From positions 992,001-1,056,000 of the forward strand of contig NZ_CP061287.1 of NCBI RefSeq assembly GCF_018687275.1: a DNA stretch of 64,000 nt, read 5' to 3'. Shown here one piece after another: positions 27,604-36,943 of this stretch. The position numbers and the translations under genes were made by a program. Below the pieces are notes generated by a model. The model searched no databases and was not told the origin of the DNA. It saw only the letters and a program-made list of their open reading frames with translations. How positions within the stretch are numbered: position 1 is the first letter of the stretch; each line of letters opens with the position of its first letter. The stretch is from Polynucleobacter sp. MWH-Aus1W21. GTDB taxonomy: Bacteria > Pseudomonadota > Gammaproteobacteria > Burkholderiales > Burkholderiaceae.

Positions 27604-29265
27604 ATGACCAAATACGTTTTTGTCACTGGTGGTGTGGTTTCTTCTTTAGGGAAAGGAATCGCAGCTGCCTCGCTTGCCGCGATTCTCGAATCCCGCGGCC
27701 TGAAAGTCACCCTCCTAAAATTAGACCCCTATATCAACGTTGATCCGGGCACTATGAGCCCACTGCAGCACGGCGAGGTTTTCGTTACCGAAGACGGCGC
27801 AGAAACTGACTTGGATTTAGGGCACTACGAGCGCTTCGTATCTGCAAAGATGCGCAAAAGTAATAACTTCACTACCGGACAGATTTATGAGTCCGTGATT
27901 AGCAAAGAGCGTCGCGGTGAGTACCTGGGTAAAACAGTGCAAGTTATTCCGCACATCACTAACGAGATTCAAGCATTTGTCGAGCGCGGTGCAAAAGCAA
28001 GTCATGATGGCAAAGCAGATGTTGCTATTTGTGAAATCGGTGGCACCGTTGGCGATATTGAGTCCCTTCCATTTTTGGAGGCTGCAAGGCAGATGAGCTT
28101 GCGCTTGCCACTTCACGACTGCGCCTTTGTTCATTTGACACTTGTGCCTTATATCAACAGTGCTGGCGAATTAAAAACTAAACCTACACAGCACTCCGTA
28201 CAAAAGTTACGCGAGATTGGCATCATGCCAACCGTATTGCTCTGTCGCGCTGATCGTCCGATTCCAGAAGATGAACGCGCGAAGATTTCATTATTCTCAA
28301 ATGTCCGTGAAGAAGCAGTGATTTCGGTGTGGGATGTAGATACGATTTATAAAATTCCTGAAATGCTGCATGCACAGGGCATGGATGATTTGATTTGCCG
28401 TGAGCTTGAATTAAAAGCCAAACCAGCAGATCTTTCTGTCTGGGCCAACTTGGTTTATGAGATGGCTAACCCACAACACGAAGTCACCATCGGCATGGTT
28501 GGTAAGTATGTGGAGCTAACGGAGTCCTATAAATCCCTGATTGAAGCATTGCGTCATGCTGGTATTCATACTCATACACGCGTCAACATCAACTACATTG
28601 ATTCTGAAGACATAGAAAAAGATGGTGTTGATTGTTTGCGAGATCTAGATGCCATATTGGTTCCTGGCGGCTTTGGTAAGAGGGGCACAGAGGGTAAGAT
28701 TGCTGCCATTCGCTATGCCCGTGAAAATAATGTTCCGTATTTAGGCATTTGCCTTGGAATGCAACTCGCTGTGATTGAATTTGCTCGTCATGTTGCTAAC
28801 CTTACTAAGGCAAACAGTACCGAATTTGATCCGCAATCTGATCAGCCCGTTGTAGCCCTCATTACTGAATGGCTTGATAGGGAGGGGCGTGTTGAAAAGC
28901 GCACGAATGATTCTGATTTAGGCGGTACCATGCGTCTTGGTTCACAACGTTGCCCAGTGAAGACTGGAACGTTGGCTCATCGTATTTATGGAGCTGAAGT
29001 AAACGAGCGTCATCGTCATCGCTATGAAGTTAACAATACCTATGTTCCTCAATTGGAGCAGTCTGGCTTAATTATTTCTGCCAGAACGCCAAATGAAGAG
29101 TTGCCAGAAATGATGGAATTACCATCATCAATTCACCCCTGGTTCTTTGGGGTGCAGTTCCATCCAGAATTTACCTCGACTCCACGTGATGGACATCCAT
29201 TATTTTCAGCCTTCATTAGTGCTGCGCTAGTTCATCAAGAGCTCGCTGAAAAGCAAGTGGCATAA
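27604..29265 (+). CDS. pyrG: CTP synthase
   Basis: CTP synthase of 553 residues, which aminates UTP with glutamine nitrogen. The N-terminal amidoligase domain begins with VTGGVVSSLGKGI. The C-terminal class I glutaminase domain has nucleophile C383 in GICLGMQ and FHPEFTS near the end. It heads the cluster pyrG-kdsA-eno-ftsB, an order kept in many proteobacteria. kdsA begins 10 bases after the stop. Confidence 0.98.
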   Translation: MTKYVFVTGGVVSSLGKGIAAASLAAILESRGLKVTLLKLDPYINVDPGTMSPLQHGEVFVTEDGAETDLDLGHYERFVSAKMRKSNNFTTGQIYESVISKERRGEYLGKTVQVIPHITNEIQAFVERGAKASHDGKADVAICEIGGTVGDIESLPFLEAARQMSLRLPLHDCAFVHLTLVPYINSAGELKTKPTQHSVQKLREIGIMPTVLLCRADRPIPEDERAKISLFSNVREEAVISVWDVDTIYKIPEMLHAQGMDDLICRELELKAKPADLSVWANLVYEMANPQHEVTIGMVGKYVELTESYKSLIEALRHAGIHTHTRVNINYIDSEDIEKDGVDCLRDLDAILVPGGFGKRGTEGKIAAIRYARENNVPYLGICLGMQLAVIEFARHVANLTKANSTEFDPQSDQPVVALITEWLDREGRVEKRTNDSDLGGTMRLGSQRCPVKTGTLAHRIYGAEVNERHRHRYEVNNTYVPQLEQSGLIISARTPNEELPEMMELPSSIHPWFFGVQFHPEFTSTPRDGHPLFSAFISAALVHQELAEKQVA

Positions 29266-29275
29266 AGGAAAAAAT

Positions 29276-30139
29276 ATGAGCACATTTAAGCTATGTGGCT
29301 ATGACGTGGGTTTGGATCGTCGCTTCTTTTTAATAGCTGGACCCTGTGTAATAGAGTCAGAACAATCTGCCATTGATATTGCTGGCCAATTAAAAGAAAT
29401 CACTGCTGCTTTAAAGATTCCATTCATCTACAAATCTTCATTTGATAAAGCCAATCGCTCATCTGGCACATCGTTCCGCGGTTTGGGGATGGAGAAGGGC
29501 CTTGAGATTTTGGCTAAGGTGAAGAAACAGGTTGGTGTATCAGTTCTGACGGATGTTCATGACATCAACGAGATTGCAGATGTAGCTAGTGTTGTAGATG
29601 TTTTGCAGACACCAGCATTTCTTTGTAGGCAGACCGATTTTATTCGCGCCTGTGCTCAGAGCGGTAAGCCAGTGAATTTCAAAAAAGGGCAATTCCTTTC
29701 ACCTCACGAGATGCTGAACGTGATTGAAAAGGCTCGTGCTGCAGCATCAGAAAAAAACCTTCCAGACCAATTTATGGTTTGTGAACGTGGCGCATCTTTT
29801 GGATATAACAACCTCGTTTCTGATATGCGCAGCTTGGCTATTTTGCGCGAATCTAAGGCGCCTGTAGTATTTGATGCAACACATTCAGTTCAGTTGCCTG
29901 GAGGCCAAGGAAGCTCTAGTGGCGGTCAACGAGAGTTCGTGCCTGTTTTAGCTCGTGCTGCTGTTGCTGTTGGTATCAGCGGCCTTTTTATGGAAACACA
30001 TCCAGATCCTGCCAAGGCTTTATCCGACGGTCCCAACGCTGTGCCATTGGATCGCATGAAAGAGTTGCTTGCATCATTGGTTACCCTTGATGACGTTGTT
30101 AAATCAACCGGGACTTTTTTGGAAGATAGTTTTAAGTAA
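29276..30139 (+). CDS. kdsA: 3-deoxy-D-manno-octulosonate 8-phosphate synthase
   Basis: KdsA of 287 residues condenses arabinose 5-phosphate with phosphoenolpyruvate to make KDO 8-phosphate for lipopolysaccharide. The TIM-barrel signatures AGPCVIES, YKSSFDKANR and ETHPDP are present. Residue 24 is a cysteine (AGPCVIES) at the place where the E. coli enzyme has asparagine. By that rule this is a metal-dependent KDO8P synthase. A GGAAAAA site precedes the ATG. Confidence 0.96.
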   Translation: MSTFKLCGYDVGLDRRFFLIAGPCVIESEQSAIDIAGQLKEITAALKIPFIYKSSFDKANRSSGTSFRGLGMEKGLEILAKVKKQVGVSVLTDVHDINEIADVASVVDVLQTPAFLCRQTDFIRACAQSGKPVNFKKGQFLSPHEMLNVIEKARAAASEKNLPDQFMVCERGASFGYNNLVSDMRSLAILRESKAPVVFDATHSVQLPGGQGSSSGGQREFVPVLARAAVAVGISGLFMETHPDPAKALSDGPNAVPLDRMKELLASLVTLDDVVKSTGTFLEDSFK

Positions 30140-30189
30140 CTTTAAGTAATTTCGTTAAACCCATTTCATATTGTTTTAAGGAGAGGTGC

Positions 30190-31476
30190 ATGAGCGCCAT
30201 TGTTGACATCATCGGCAGAGAAGTTCTGGATTCACGCGGCAACCCAACAGTTGAGTGCGATGTATTGCTTGAATCGGGGGTTATGGGTCGCGCAGCCGTT
30301 CCTTCGGGTGCATCAACAGGTTCACGCGAAGCGATTGAATTGCGTGATGGCGATAAGGCTCGTTATTTAGGTAAAGGCGTTCTGAAGGCCGTTCAAAATA
30401 TCAATATTGAAATTGCTGAATCCATTCTTGGCTTGGATGCAAGTGAGCAAGCGTTCTTAGATCGCACTTTGATCGAATTAGATGGCACACATAACAAAGC
30501 GCGCTTAGGCGCTAATGCAACCCTAGCTGTTTCAATGGCCGTTGCTAGAGCTGCTGCAGAAGAGGCTGGATTACCTTTGTATCGCTATTTTGGCGGCTCA
30601 GGCGGCATGCAGTTGCCAGTTCCAATGATGAATATCGTCAACGGCGGTGCTCATGCTAATAACAGTTTGGATATTCAAGAATTCATGGTAATGCCAGTTG
30701 GCGCTGAAAATTTCCGTGATGCTTTGCGCTGTGGTGCTGAGATTTTCCATGAACTTAAAAAGATTTTAGGCGCCCAAGGAATGCCAACTACAGTGGGTGA
30801 TGAAGGCGGCTTTGCTCCTAACTTTAAGAGCAATCATGAGTGCTTGCAAACGATAATGAAAGCTATTGAAGGCGCAGGTTACCAAGCTGGTGAAGACGTT
30901 CTATTGGCCCTTGATTGTGCTGCTAGCGAATTCTATAAAGATGGTAAATATCATTTGGCTGGCGAAGGCTTACAGCTCAGCTCAAGCGAGTTCTCAGATT
31001 ATCTTGGCAACTTAGCAGATCAATTCCCAATCGTTTCGATTGAGGATGGCATGCATGAGAGCGATTGGGATGGTTGGGCAGATATCACCAAAAAGCTTGG
31101 CAAGAAAATTCAACTGGTTGGAGATGATTTATTTGTAACTAACACACGCATTCTTAAAGAAGGCATTGAGAAGGGTATTGCTAACTCAATCTTGATTAAG
31201 ATTAACCAAATCGGTACGTTAACAGAAACATTTGCAGCCATCGAAATGGCTAAACGCGCAAATTACACTGCAGTGATTTCACATCGCTCTGGTGAAACTG
31301 AAGACAGCACTATTGCCGATATTGCGGTGGGAACAAATGCTGGCCAGATTAAAACTGGTTCATTGTCTCGCTCAGATCGTATTGCAAAATACAACCAACT
31401 CTTGCGTATCGAAGAAGATTTGGGTGATGTGGCGACCTACCCAGGTAAGTCAGTCTTTTATAACCTTAAGCGCTAA
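30190..31476 (+). CDS. eno: Enolase
   Basis: Enolase of 428 residues converts 2-phosphoglycerate to phosphoenolpyruvate. The signature LIKINQIGTLTET and the active-site segments GDEGGFAPN, ALDCAASEF and SHRSGETED are all present. A strong AAGGAGAGG site precedes the ATG. It is third in the pyrG cluster, with ftsB 18 bases downstream. Confidence 0.98.
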   Translation: MSAIVDIIGREVLDSRGNPTVECDVLLESGVMGRAAVPSGASTGSREAIELRDGDKARYLGKGVLKAVQNINIEIAESILGLDASEQAFLDRTLIELDGTHNKARLGANATLAVSMAVARAAAEEAGLPLYRYFGGSGGMQLPVPMMNIVNGGAHANNSLDIQEFMVMPVGAENFRDALRCGAEIFHELKKILGAQGMPTTVGDEGGFAPNFKSNHECLQTIMKAIEGAGYQAGEDVLLALDCAASEFYKDGKYHLAGEGLQLSSSEFSDYLGNLADQFPIVSIEDGMHESDWDGWADITKKLGKKIQLVGDDLFVTNTRILKEGIEKGIANSILIKINQIGTLTETFAAIEMAKRANYTAVISHRSGETEDSTIADIAVGTNAGQIKTGSLSRSDRIAKYNQLLRIEEDLGDVATYPGKSVFYNLKR

Positions 31477-31494
31477 TCTTAAGTTCTAAAAGCG

Positions 31495-31800
31495 ATGCGT
31501 ATTGTTATCTACTCCATGCTGGTATTGCTGATAGCAATCCAGTACCCGCTTTGGTTGGGTAAGGGTGGGTGGCTCAAAGTGTATGAGATGGAACAGCAAG
31601 TAGAGCTTCAAGAGGCTAAAAATAGCCTCTTGGCTCTGCGTAATGCCAAGTTAGCTGGTGATGTAAAAGATTTAAAGGACGGCACCCGCGCAGTTGAAGA
31701 GCGTGCACGTGTTGAGCATGGCCTCATTAAAGAAGGTGAGTTCTTTGTGCAAATTCTGCCTGCAGATAAATCGGGCGACGCTAAAGCTACAAAACAGTAA
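31495..31800 (+). CDS. ftsB: Cell division protein FtsB (septum formation initiator)
   Basis: A small bitopic protein of 101 residues: one N-terminal membrane helix (about residues 3-18), then a coiled coil (about 28-65) and the typical segment RVEHGLIKEGEFFVQI. FtsB joins FtsL and FtsQ in the divisome. The place directly after eno is the classic one. The gene converges on hslO with 12 bases between them. Confidence 0.93.
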   Translation: MRIVIYSMLVLLIAIQYPLWLGKGGWLKVYEMEQQVELQEAKNSLLALRNAKLAGDVKDLKDGTRAVEERARVEHGLIKEGEFFVQILPADKSGDAKATKQ

Positions 31801-31812
31801 GTCGATGTATTC

Positions 31813-32778
31813 TCAGTGGCCGCTAGAAGGTGGCCTTGTGGCATCACTCAATAAATCAGTTTTAAATACCTGCAGGCAATCAACTGCATCAAAGCGATAG
31901 GGCTTTGCGCAAAAATCACACACAGTTTCAACAGCGCCTTGCTCCTCAAGAATGCTCTTAACCTCATCCTCACCAAGCATGCGCAAGATATCTGCCACTT
32001 TACTGCGTGAGCATCTGCATGAAAACCGAATGGGGCGGGCAGGGAAGCTGCGAACACCGCTTTCAGCAGACTCTTCCAGAAAGAGGCGTCTCAAAATAGT
32101 CTCTGGCGGAAGCGTTAACAACTCTTCATTGGTAATTGTTTCTCCCAGAGTTTTAATGCGTGACCATCCTTCTGCAGCTACCTGAGGGTCGAGGTGAGCG
32201 TGACCGCCTGAATTCGGTAGGCGTTGAAGTAGTAAGCCGCCAACCTGGGTATCGCTCGATGCAAGCCAAATCTTCGTATCCAGCTGCTCAGAATTCTGCA
32301 TGTAGAGTGCAATCGCTTCAGCAGCGCTAGAAACCGGCTTTATAACTGCGCCTTGATGGTCCTGTAAGGCCACGATACCTTGATAAGGGGGTTGACCAGG
32401 CTCACGATCAGACGGGTCTAGAGTAATTACGAGTCTGCCGCTCTGACTGACGTCCAACAGTTCTGCAAGGGTTGCATCAGGCGCTATTTCGGAAGGATCT
32501 ACAGACAATTTCACTGTAGCCCTCATTGATAAATCTGATTTACATTCAACGACCAAGAGCTGAATTGGGCCCTTGCTTTGGGCTTGAATAATGAGGGTGC
32601 CATCAAACTTGAGGCTAGCGCTCAACAAGGTGGCAGCGCCTACGAAATCCCCTAAAATTCGACGGACAGCTGGGGGGTCATTGCGACGCTCCAAAACAGC
32701 CTGCCAAGCACTTCCAATAGAGACGATTTCTCCTCTGACTGGGGCGCCATCACACATAAAGACTAGTAATTCATTCAT
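31813..32778 (-). CDS. hslO: Redox-regulated chaperonin Hsp33
   Basis: Hsp33 of 321 residues, a holdase activated by oxidation and heat. The C-terminal zinc switch is complete: C-x-C in FSCRCSRSK and C-x2-C in VCDFCAKPY, about 31 residues apart. The N-terminal substrate-binding domain precedes it. The gene is convergent with ftsB and divergent from gltX, and starts at the ATG at 32778. Confidence 0.95.
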   Translation of the reverse strand: MNELLVFMCDGAPVRGEIVSIGSAWQAVLERRNDPPAVRRILGDFVGAATLLSASLKFDGTLIIQAQSKGPIQLLVVECKSDLSMRATVKLSVDPSEIAPDATLAELLDVSQSGRLVITLDPSDREPGQPPYQGIVALQDHQGAVIKPVSSAAEAIALYMQNSEQLDTKIWLASSDTQVGGLLLQRLPNSGGHAHLDPQVAAEGWSRIKTLGETITNEELLTLPPETILRRLFLEESAESGVRSFPARPIRFSCRCSRSKVADILRMLGEDEVKSILEEQGAVETVCDFCAKPYRFDAVDCLQVFKTDLLSDATRPPSSGH

Positions 32779-32843
32779 AGAGCAAAGTATCCACTTTTTT
32801 TAGGATTTAGTCATATGAAGCACGACCTGAGATAATGTGATTT

Positions 32844-34241
32844 ATGCATATTCGTACACGATTCGCCCCTAGTCCCACGGGCTTTATTCACCTGGGAAAT
32901 CTTCGTAGCGCGCTCTATCCATGGGCGTTTGCGCGTCACAATAAAGGAGACTTCATTCTTCGGATTGAAGACACCGATCTTGAGCGCTCCACTCAAGAGG
33001 CTGTAGATGTCATTATCAAAGGCATGTCCTGGCTGGGTCTTGATTTAGATGAAGGCCCCATTTATCAGATGCAGCGGATTGATCGGTATCGCGAAGTTGT
33101 AAAGCAGATGCTCGAATCTGGATTGGCTTACCCATGCTATATGAGCGAGGATGAGCTTAATCAACTGCGTGATCAACAAATGGCCAATAAAGAAAAGCCA
33201 CGCTACAACGGTCTGTGGAGGCCTGAGCCTGGCAAAACATTACCCCCTGTCCCAGAGGGTGTGAATCCAGTAATACGCTTCAAAAATCCCATTGGTGGCT
33301 CAGTTATCTGGAATGATGCAGTGAAAGGTCAAATTGAGATTAGCAATGATGAGTTAGACGACTTAGTGATTGCAAGACCTGATGGAACGCCAACCTACAA
33401 TTTCTGTGTTGTGATTGATGACATGGATATGAAGATTACTCACGTTATTCGCGGCGATGATCACGTCAATAACACCCCTAGGCAGATCAATATCATGAAG
33501 GCGCTAGGTGGCACGCCGCCTATTTACGCTCATTTGCCAACGGTTCTGAATGATTCAGGTGAGAAGATGAGTAAACGCAATGGTGCAATGAGTGTTCGCG
33601 ACTACCAGAAAGCGGGCTATCTACCTGAAGCCATTCTGAATTATTTAGCGCGCCTCGGATGGTCACATGGCGATGCTGAAGTCTTCACTAAAGAGCAATT
33701 TGTCGGCTGGTTTGATTTGGAAAGTTTAGGGCGATCTCCGGCGCAACATAACCCGGAAAAATTACTTTGGCTTAATCATCAATACATTCAGAATGCAGAT
33801 CCCGAGAAATTAGCAGCAGCAACAAAGCCTTTTGCTCATGACTTAGGTATTGATACTGAAGCAGGACCAGATTTTGTCAAAGTAGTGGGGCTACTAAAAG
33901 ACCGCGCGAATACTTTGATTGAAATTGCAGAAGGGGCGAAACTGTTCTACTTGCCAGCCCCCGATTTAAGCGCAGATCAAATCAAAGAAAATATCCCTGA
34001 ATCAGTTGTTCCCGCGTTAAAAGATTTGGTCAGCGCCATCGCGTCATCAGAGTCAACAAAAGAGGGATATGCCGCTGCATTTAAGCAAGTTTTAGCCAAG
34101 CATCAACTCAAAATGCCGGCTTTGGCGATGCCAGTTAGATACGCTTTATTTGCCACAACCCAAACCCCGGCGATTGATTCTGTGCTGGTGGTATTGGGCA
34201 AAGAAGAGGCTATTCAACGGCTCTCCAAGGTCATCCACTAG
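32844..34241 (+). CDS. gltX: Glutamyl-tRNA synthetase
   Basis: A class I aminoacyl-tRNA synthetase of 465 residues. The HIGH motif appears as HLGN (residues 16-19) in APSPTGFIHLGN, and the KMSKR motif is at 241-245. It charges tRNA-Glu, and one tRNA-Glu gene lies 187 bases downstream. GATAAT at 32831-32836 ends 7 bases before the ATG with no ribosome binding site, which suggests a leaderless mRNA. Confidence 0.97.
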   Translation: MHIRTRFAPSPTGFIHLGNLRSALYPWAFARHNKGDFILRIEDTDLERSTQEAVDVIIKGMSWLGLDLDEGPIYQMQRIDRYREVVKQMLESGLAYPCYMSEDELNQLRDQQMANKEKPRYNGLWRPEPGKTLPPVPEGVNPVIRFKNPIGGSVIWNDAVKGQIEISNDELDDLVIARPDGTPTYNFCVVIDDMDMKITHVIRGDDHVNNTPRQINIMKALGGTPPIYAHLPTVLNDSGEKMSKRNGAMSVRDYQKAGYLPEAILNYLARLGWSHGDAEVFTKEQFVGWFDLESLGRSPAQHNPEKLLWLNHQYIQNADPEKLAAATKPFAHDLGIDTEAGPDFVKVVGLLKDRANTLIEIAEGAKLFYLPAPDLSADQIKENIPESVVPALKDLVSAIASSESTKEGYAAAFKQVLAKHQLKMPALAMPVRYALFATTQTPAIDSVLVVLGKEEAIQRLSKVIH

Positions 34242-34246
34242 AGAAT

Positions 34247-34276
34247 TTGCGCACCTGCACAAAAATAGGATAAAAT
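34247..34276 (+). promoter_or_regulatory. Promoter of the tRNA-Ala-Glu-Asp cluster
   Basis: TTGCGC (34247-34252) and TAAAAT (34271-34276) are separated by 18 bases, about 44 bases before tRNA-Ala. Both hexamers are near the sigma-70 consensus. The three tRNA genes and the terminator at 34644 would form one transcript of about 390 bases. Confidence 0.55.
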
Positions 34277-34319
34277 CTTGGATTGTTTTGAGTGTCTTGT
34301 AGTTTTATCGCGAGAATTC

Positions 34320-34395
<76 letters not shown>

Positions 34396-34427
34396 AGCAT
34401 TTAAAATAGCAGTTTGCAGTAGTCCAG

Positions 34428-34503
34428 GTCCCCATCGTCTAGAGGCCTAGGACATCACCCTTTCACGGTGAGTACGGGGGTTCGAATCCCCCTGGGGACG
34501 CCA
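34428..34503 (+). tRNA. tRNA-Glu (anticodon TTC)
   Basis: The acceptor GTCCCCA pairs with TGGGGAC, and the anticodon loop CTTTCAC between TCACC and GGTGA gives TTC. The T-loop is TTCGAAT and CCA is encoded. It is the middle gene of the cluster. Confidence 0.95.
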
Positions 34504-34556
34504 GATTCTTCTGGTAGTTGTAAAGATGTATGATGTTGTGTTACTCGATGTATTTT

Positions 34557-34633
34557 GGAGCGGTAGTTCAGTTGGTTAGAATATCGGCCTGTCACGCCGA
34601 GGGTCGCGGGTTCGAGTCCCGTCCGTTCCGCCA
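34557..34633 (+). tRNA. tRNA-Asp (anticodon GTC)
   Basis: The acceptor GGAGCGG pairs with CCGTTCC, and the anticodon loop CTGTCAC between TCGGC and GCCGA gives GTC. The T-loop is TTCGAGT and CCA is encoded. It is last in the cluster, directly before a terminator. Confidence 0.95.
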
Positions 34634-34643
34634 AGACATTTAG

Positions 34644-34672
34644 AAAGCCCCCTTAATAGGGGGCTTTTTTTA
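34644..34672 (+). terminator. Intrinsic terminator of the tRNA cluster
   Basis: The stem AAAGCCCCC / GGGGGCTTT with a TTAATA loop is followed by a T run. The A residues on the left could let it also work for the minus-strand gene at 34715. Confidence 0.9.
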
Positions 34673-34714
34673 TTACTTCAATTCTTTTTCAACTCAAAGA
34701 ATTGAGCCCCGAGA

Positions 34715-35317
34715 TCACTTCTTGGGTGTAGTTATTGAAGCAGCCATTGCATCAAAATAAATTACCTTTACTTGCTCGCCAACTTTGACGTCAGCCAAGA
34801 GAGCAGGGTTCTTTACGGTGACAGTAGTGATCTTGCCGCTTGGCCCCTTAACAGAAACCAACTTTTTCTCACGATTTACCTCAACAATATCGGCAACTAT
34901 CGTTGTTTGGTTGGTAATTGTTTCAGAAGGCTTCTCATTTGCCTTTGATTTCGTAACTGTATTTGTTTCTACCTTGGTGCGAACGCCATCGCTCTTGGTT
35001 TTGATCAACTCAATAGCAACTGCCAACTCGTAGTTAACGTTAACGCGGTCGCCTTTTTTAATCTGATCAAAGTTCTTAATATCTGGGCCGGCAACAAATT
35101 TAGACTCTCCATCTTTATTCTTAAATGTAATGGTACGAGTTTTCTTGTCAACCTTAACTACTTCACCTTCATACAGCTGATATACGTTATCAGTAACGGC
35201 GGCATCAATAATAGTTGGTTTTGCTGCTTCAGCTTTAGGAGCAGATTGGGCTATGGCAACTGTTGTGCCGAATAACGCTGCAAGCATCAAAGCTATCGGT
35301 GCAAATTTTTTATTCAT
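34715..35317 (-). CDS. Exported protein with a duplicated beta-strand domain, unknown function
   Basis: I do not recognise this 200-residue protein. It has a clear signal peptide (MNKKF..., cleaved near AIAQ at 24). Two similar units follow: residues 50-102, from EGEVVKVDKKTRTITF to KKGDRVNVNYELAVAI, and 140-195, from VADIVEVNREKKLVSVK to KVGEQVKVIYFDAMAASI. A lysine- and threonine-rich linker (about 105-138) joins them. Each unit looks like a small beta-barrel of the DUF5666 or OB type. The ATG at 35317 with AAGGAAG fits; the frame is open 27 codons further up. Confidence 0.75.
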   Translation of the reverse strand: MNKKFAPIALMLAALFGTTVAIAQSAPKAEAAKPTIIDAAVTDNVYQLYEGEVVKVDKKTRTITFKNKDGESKFVAGPDIKNFDQIKKGDRVNVNYELAVAIELIKTKSDGVRTKVETNTVTKSKANEKPSETITNQTTIVADIVEVNREKKLVSVKGPSGKITTVTVKNPALLADVKVGEQVKVIYFDAMAASITTPKK

Positions 35318-35469
35318 TTTCTTCCTTAAATTAGTAACTACCTCAGTTAATCTTAGCCTACTTTTGGCTCTAGATTGGGTATTTAATGTTGATATCACGC
35401 CGAAAGAGTCATTCTCTTTAGGTTTGTTAAGATGATTGATTACATTGACTTAATCACAAAGGATGTGAA

Positions 35470-36249
35470 ATGCCGCAGTTTGCTGCCAATCTGACCATGC
35501 TATTCAATGAATATCCTTTTATGGAGCGGTTTGAGCAAGCTGCTAAATCAGGATTTAAGGCGGTGGAATTTCTCTTTCCTTATGCATACTCAGCTCATGA
35601 AATTCGTCAGCAGCTAGATAAAAATAATCTTCGCTTGGTTCTGCATAACTTCCCACCAGGAGACTGGGATGAAGGTGAGCGAGGTATTGCTTGTTTGCCG
35701 GATCGTGTGGAAGAATTTCAGGCCGGCGTCTCTAAGGCAATCGAATATGCAAAAGCACTTAGCGTAAATCAACTCAATTGTTTGGCCGGAATAGCTCCTG
35801 AGGGGGTTGAGCTAGGACTGCTGCGCAAAACATTTATTGCAAACCTAAAGTATGCTGCAGCGGAGTTAAAAAAAACCAATATTAAATTACTCATTGAGCC
35901 GATTAATACTTTTGATATTCCTGGATTTTATTTATCAAAAACTGAGCAGGCACTAGATATCCTGAATGAAGTTGGTTCTGATAATTTATATATCCAATAT
36001 GACATCTATCATGCACAACGCATGGAGGGTGAACTTAGTAAAACGCTAGAGAAAAATATTACTAAGATTGCCCATATTCAGCTGGCCGATAATCCCGGTC
36101 GACATGAGCCTGGTACAGGCGAAATTAATTACGCACACTTATTTAAGTTAATCGATAAGCTTGGCTATGCAGGATGGATAGGCTGTGAATACAAGCCAGC
36201 AAATCAGACCGAGGCTGGATTAGGTTGGATCAAAGCGCTAACAAATTGA
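35470..36249 (+). CDS. hyi: Hydroxypyruvate isomerase
   Basis: A TIM-barrel isomerase of 259 residues, nearly collinear with E. coli Hyi (258 residues). Shared segments include RFAANLTMLF-like PQFAANLTMLF at the start, HNFPPGDWDEGERGIA, LLIEPINTFDIPGF, QYDIYHAQRMEGEL and the metal-site region DNPGRHEPGTGEINY. It converts hydroxypyruvate to tartronate semialdehyde in glyoxylate use. The usual partners glyoxylate carboligase and tartronate semialdehyde reductase are not next to it. An AAAGGATG site precedes the ATG. Confidence 0.88.
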   Translation: MPQFAANLTMLFNEYPFMERFEQAAKSGFKAVEFLFPYAYSAHEIRQQLDKNNLRLVLHNFPPGDWDEGERGIACLPDRVEEFQAGVSKAIEYAKALSVNQLNCLAGIAPEGVELGLLRKTFIANLKYAAAELKKTNIKLLIEPINTFDIPGFYLSKTEQALDILNEVGSDNLYIQYDIYHAQRMEGELSKTLEKNITKIAHIQLADNPGRHEPGTGEINYAHLFKLIDKLGYAGWIGCEYKPANQTEAGLGWIKALTN

Positions 36250-36274
36250 AATAAATACTCCTTAGGATTCATAT

Positions 36275-36862
36275 ATGTCTTTAACATTAATCGTTTACCT
36301 TCACGGTTTTCGCTCATCACCACGCTCAAGTAAAGCAGTAATGACAGGTGATGCAATTAAAGCCTTATCTACCCCGGAAAATCCGATTGAGTGGTATTGC
36401 CCTCAGCTTGTAGCCTCTCCTAAAGCAAGCATGGATATGGTTAATTCTCATATCAAAGGCTCAAAGCATGATCGTCTGGTGGTAATTGGATCCTCTTTGG
36501 GTGGTTACTATGCAAATTTCTTGGCTGAGAAATATGGCTGTAAAGCCGTTGCACTTAACCCAGCTGTAAGGGCACCCAAAGAATTGGCATCACATGTTGG
36601 CATGCTCACTTCCTACGATACGGATGAGCCGTACGATTTTCGGCCAGAATATATTGATGAGTTAGAAGCCTTACAGGTAGAGTCTATTAGTGAGCCATCC
36701 CGCTATTTTTTGATGGCAGCCAAAGGGGATGAACTTCTCGATTGGCGTGAGATGGTTGATTTTTATAGAGGCGCCGAGCATCTAGTTCTTGATGGTAGCG
36801 ACCATGGCATTGCAGACTATCCGGAGCATTTGCCTAGAGTATTAAAGTTCATAACCAAATAG
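36275..36862 (+). CDS. YqiA/YcfP-type alpha/beta-hydrolase (esterase)
   Basis: A small hydrolase of 195 residues with the YqiA pattern: YLHGFRSSPRS near the start, nucleophile elbow GSSLGGYY (serine about residue 71), and the C-terminal histidine in DGSDHGIADY. Members cleave short acyl esters; the natural substrate is unknown. It follows hyi by 25 bases and is probably co-transcribed. A 6-bp hairpin (36879-36897) lies after it without a T run. Confidence 0.8.
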   Translation: MSLTLIVYLHGFRSSPRSSKAVMTGDAIKALSTPENPIEWYCPQLVASPKASMDMVNSHIKGSKHDRLVVIGSSLGGYYANFLAEKYGCKAVALNPAVRAPKELASHVGMLTSYDTDEPYDFRPEYIDELEALQVESISEPSRYFLMAAKGDELLDWREMVDFYRGAEHLVLDGSDHGIADYPEHLPRVLKFITK

Positions 36863-36943
36863 CTTGATTGATTGCAGCCATCTTCTTCTGTAAGATGATC
36901 CAAACGACCGTTATCACTCGATGTGGTCTAGAAAGGAGAGTCT

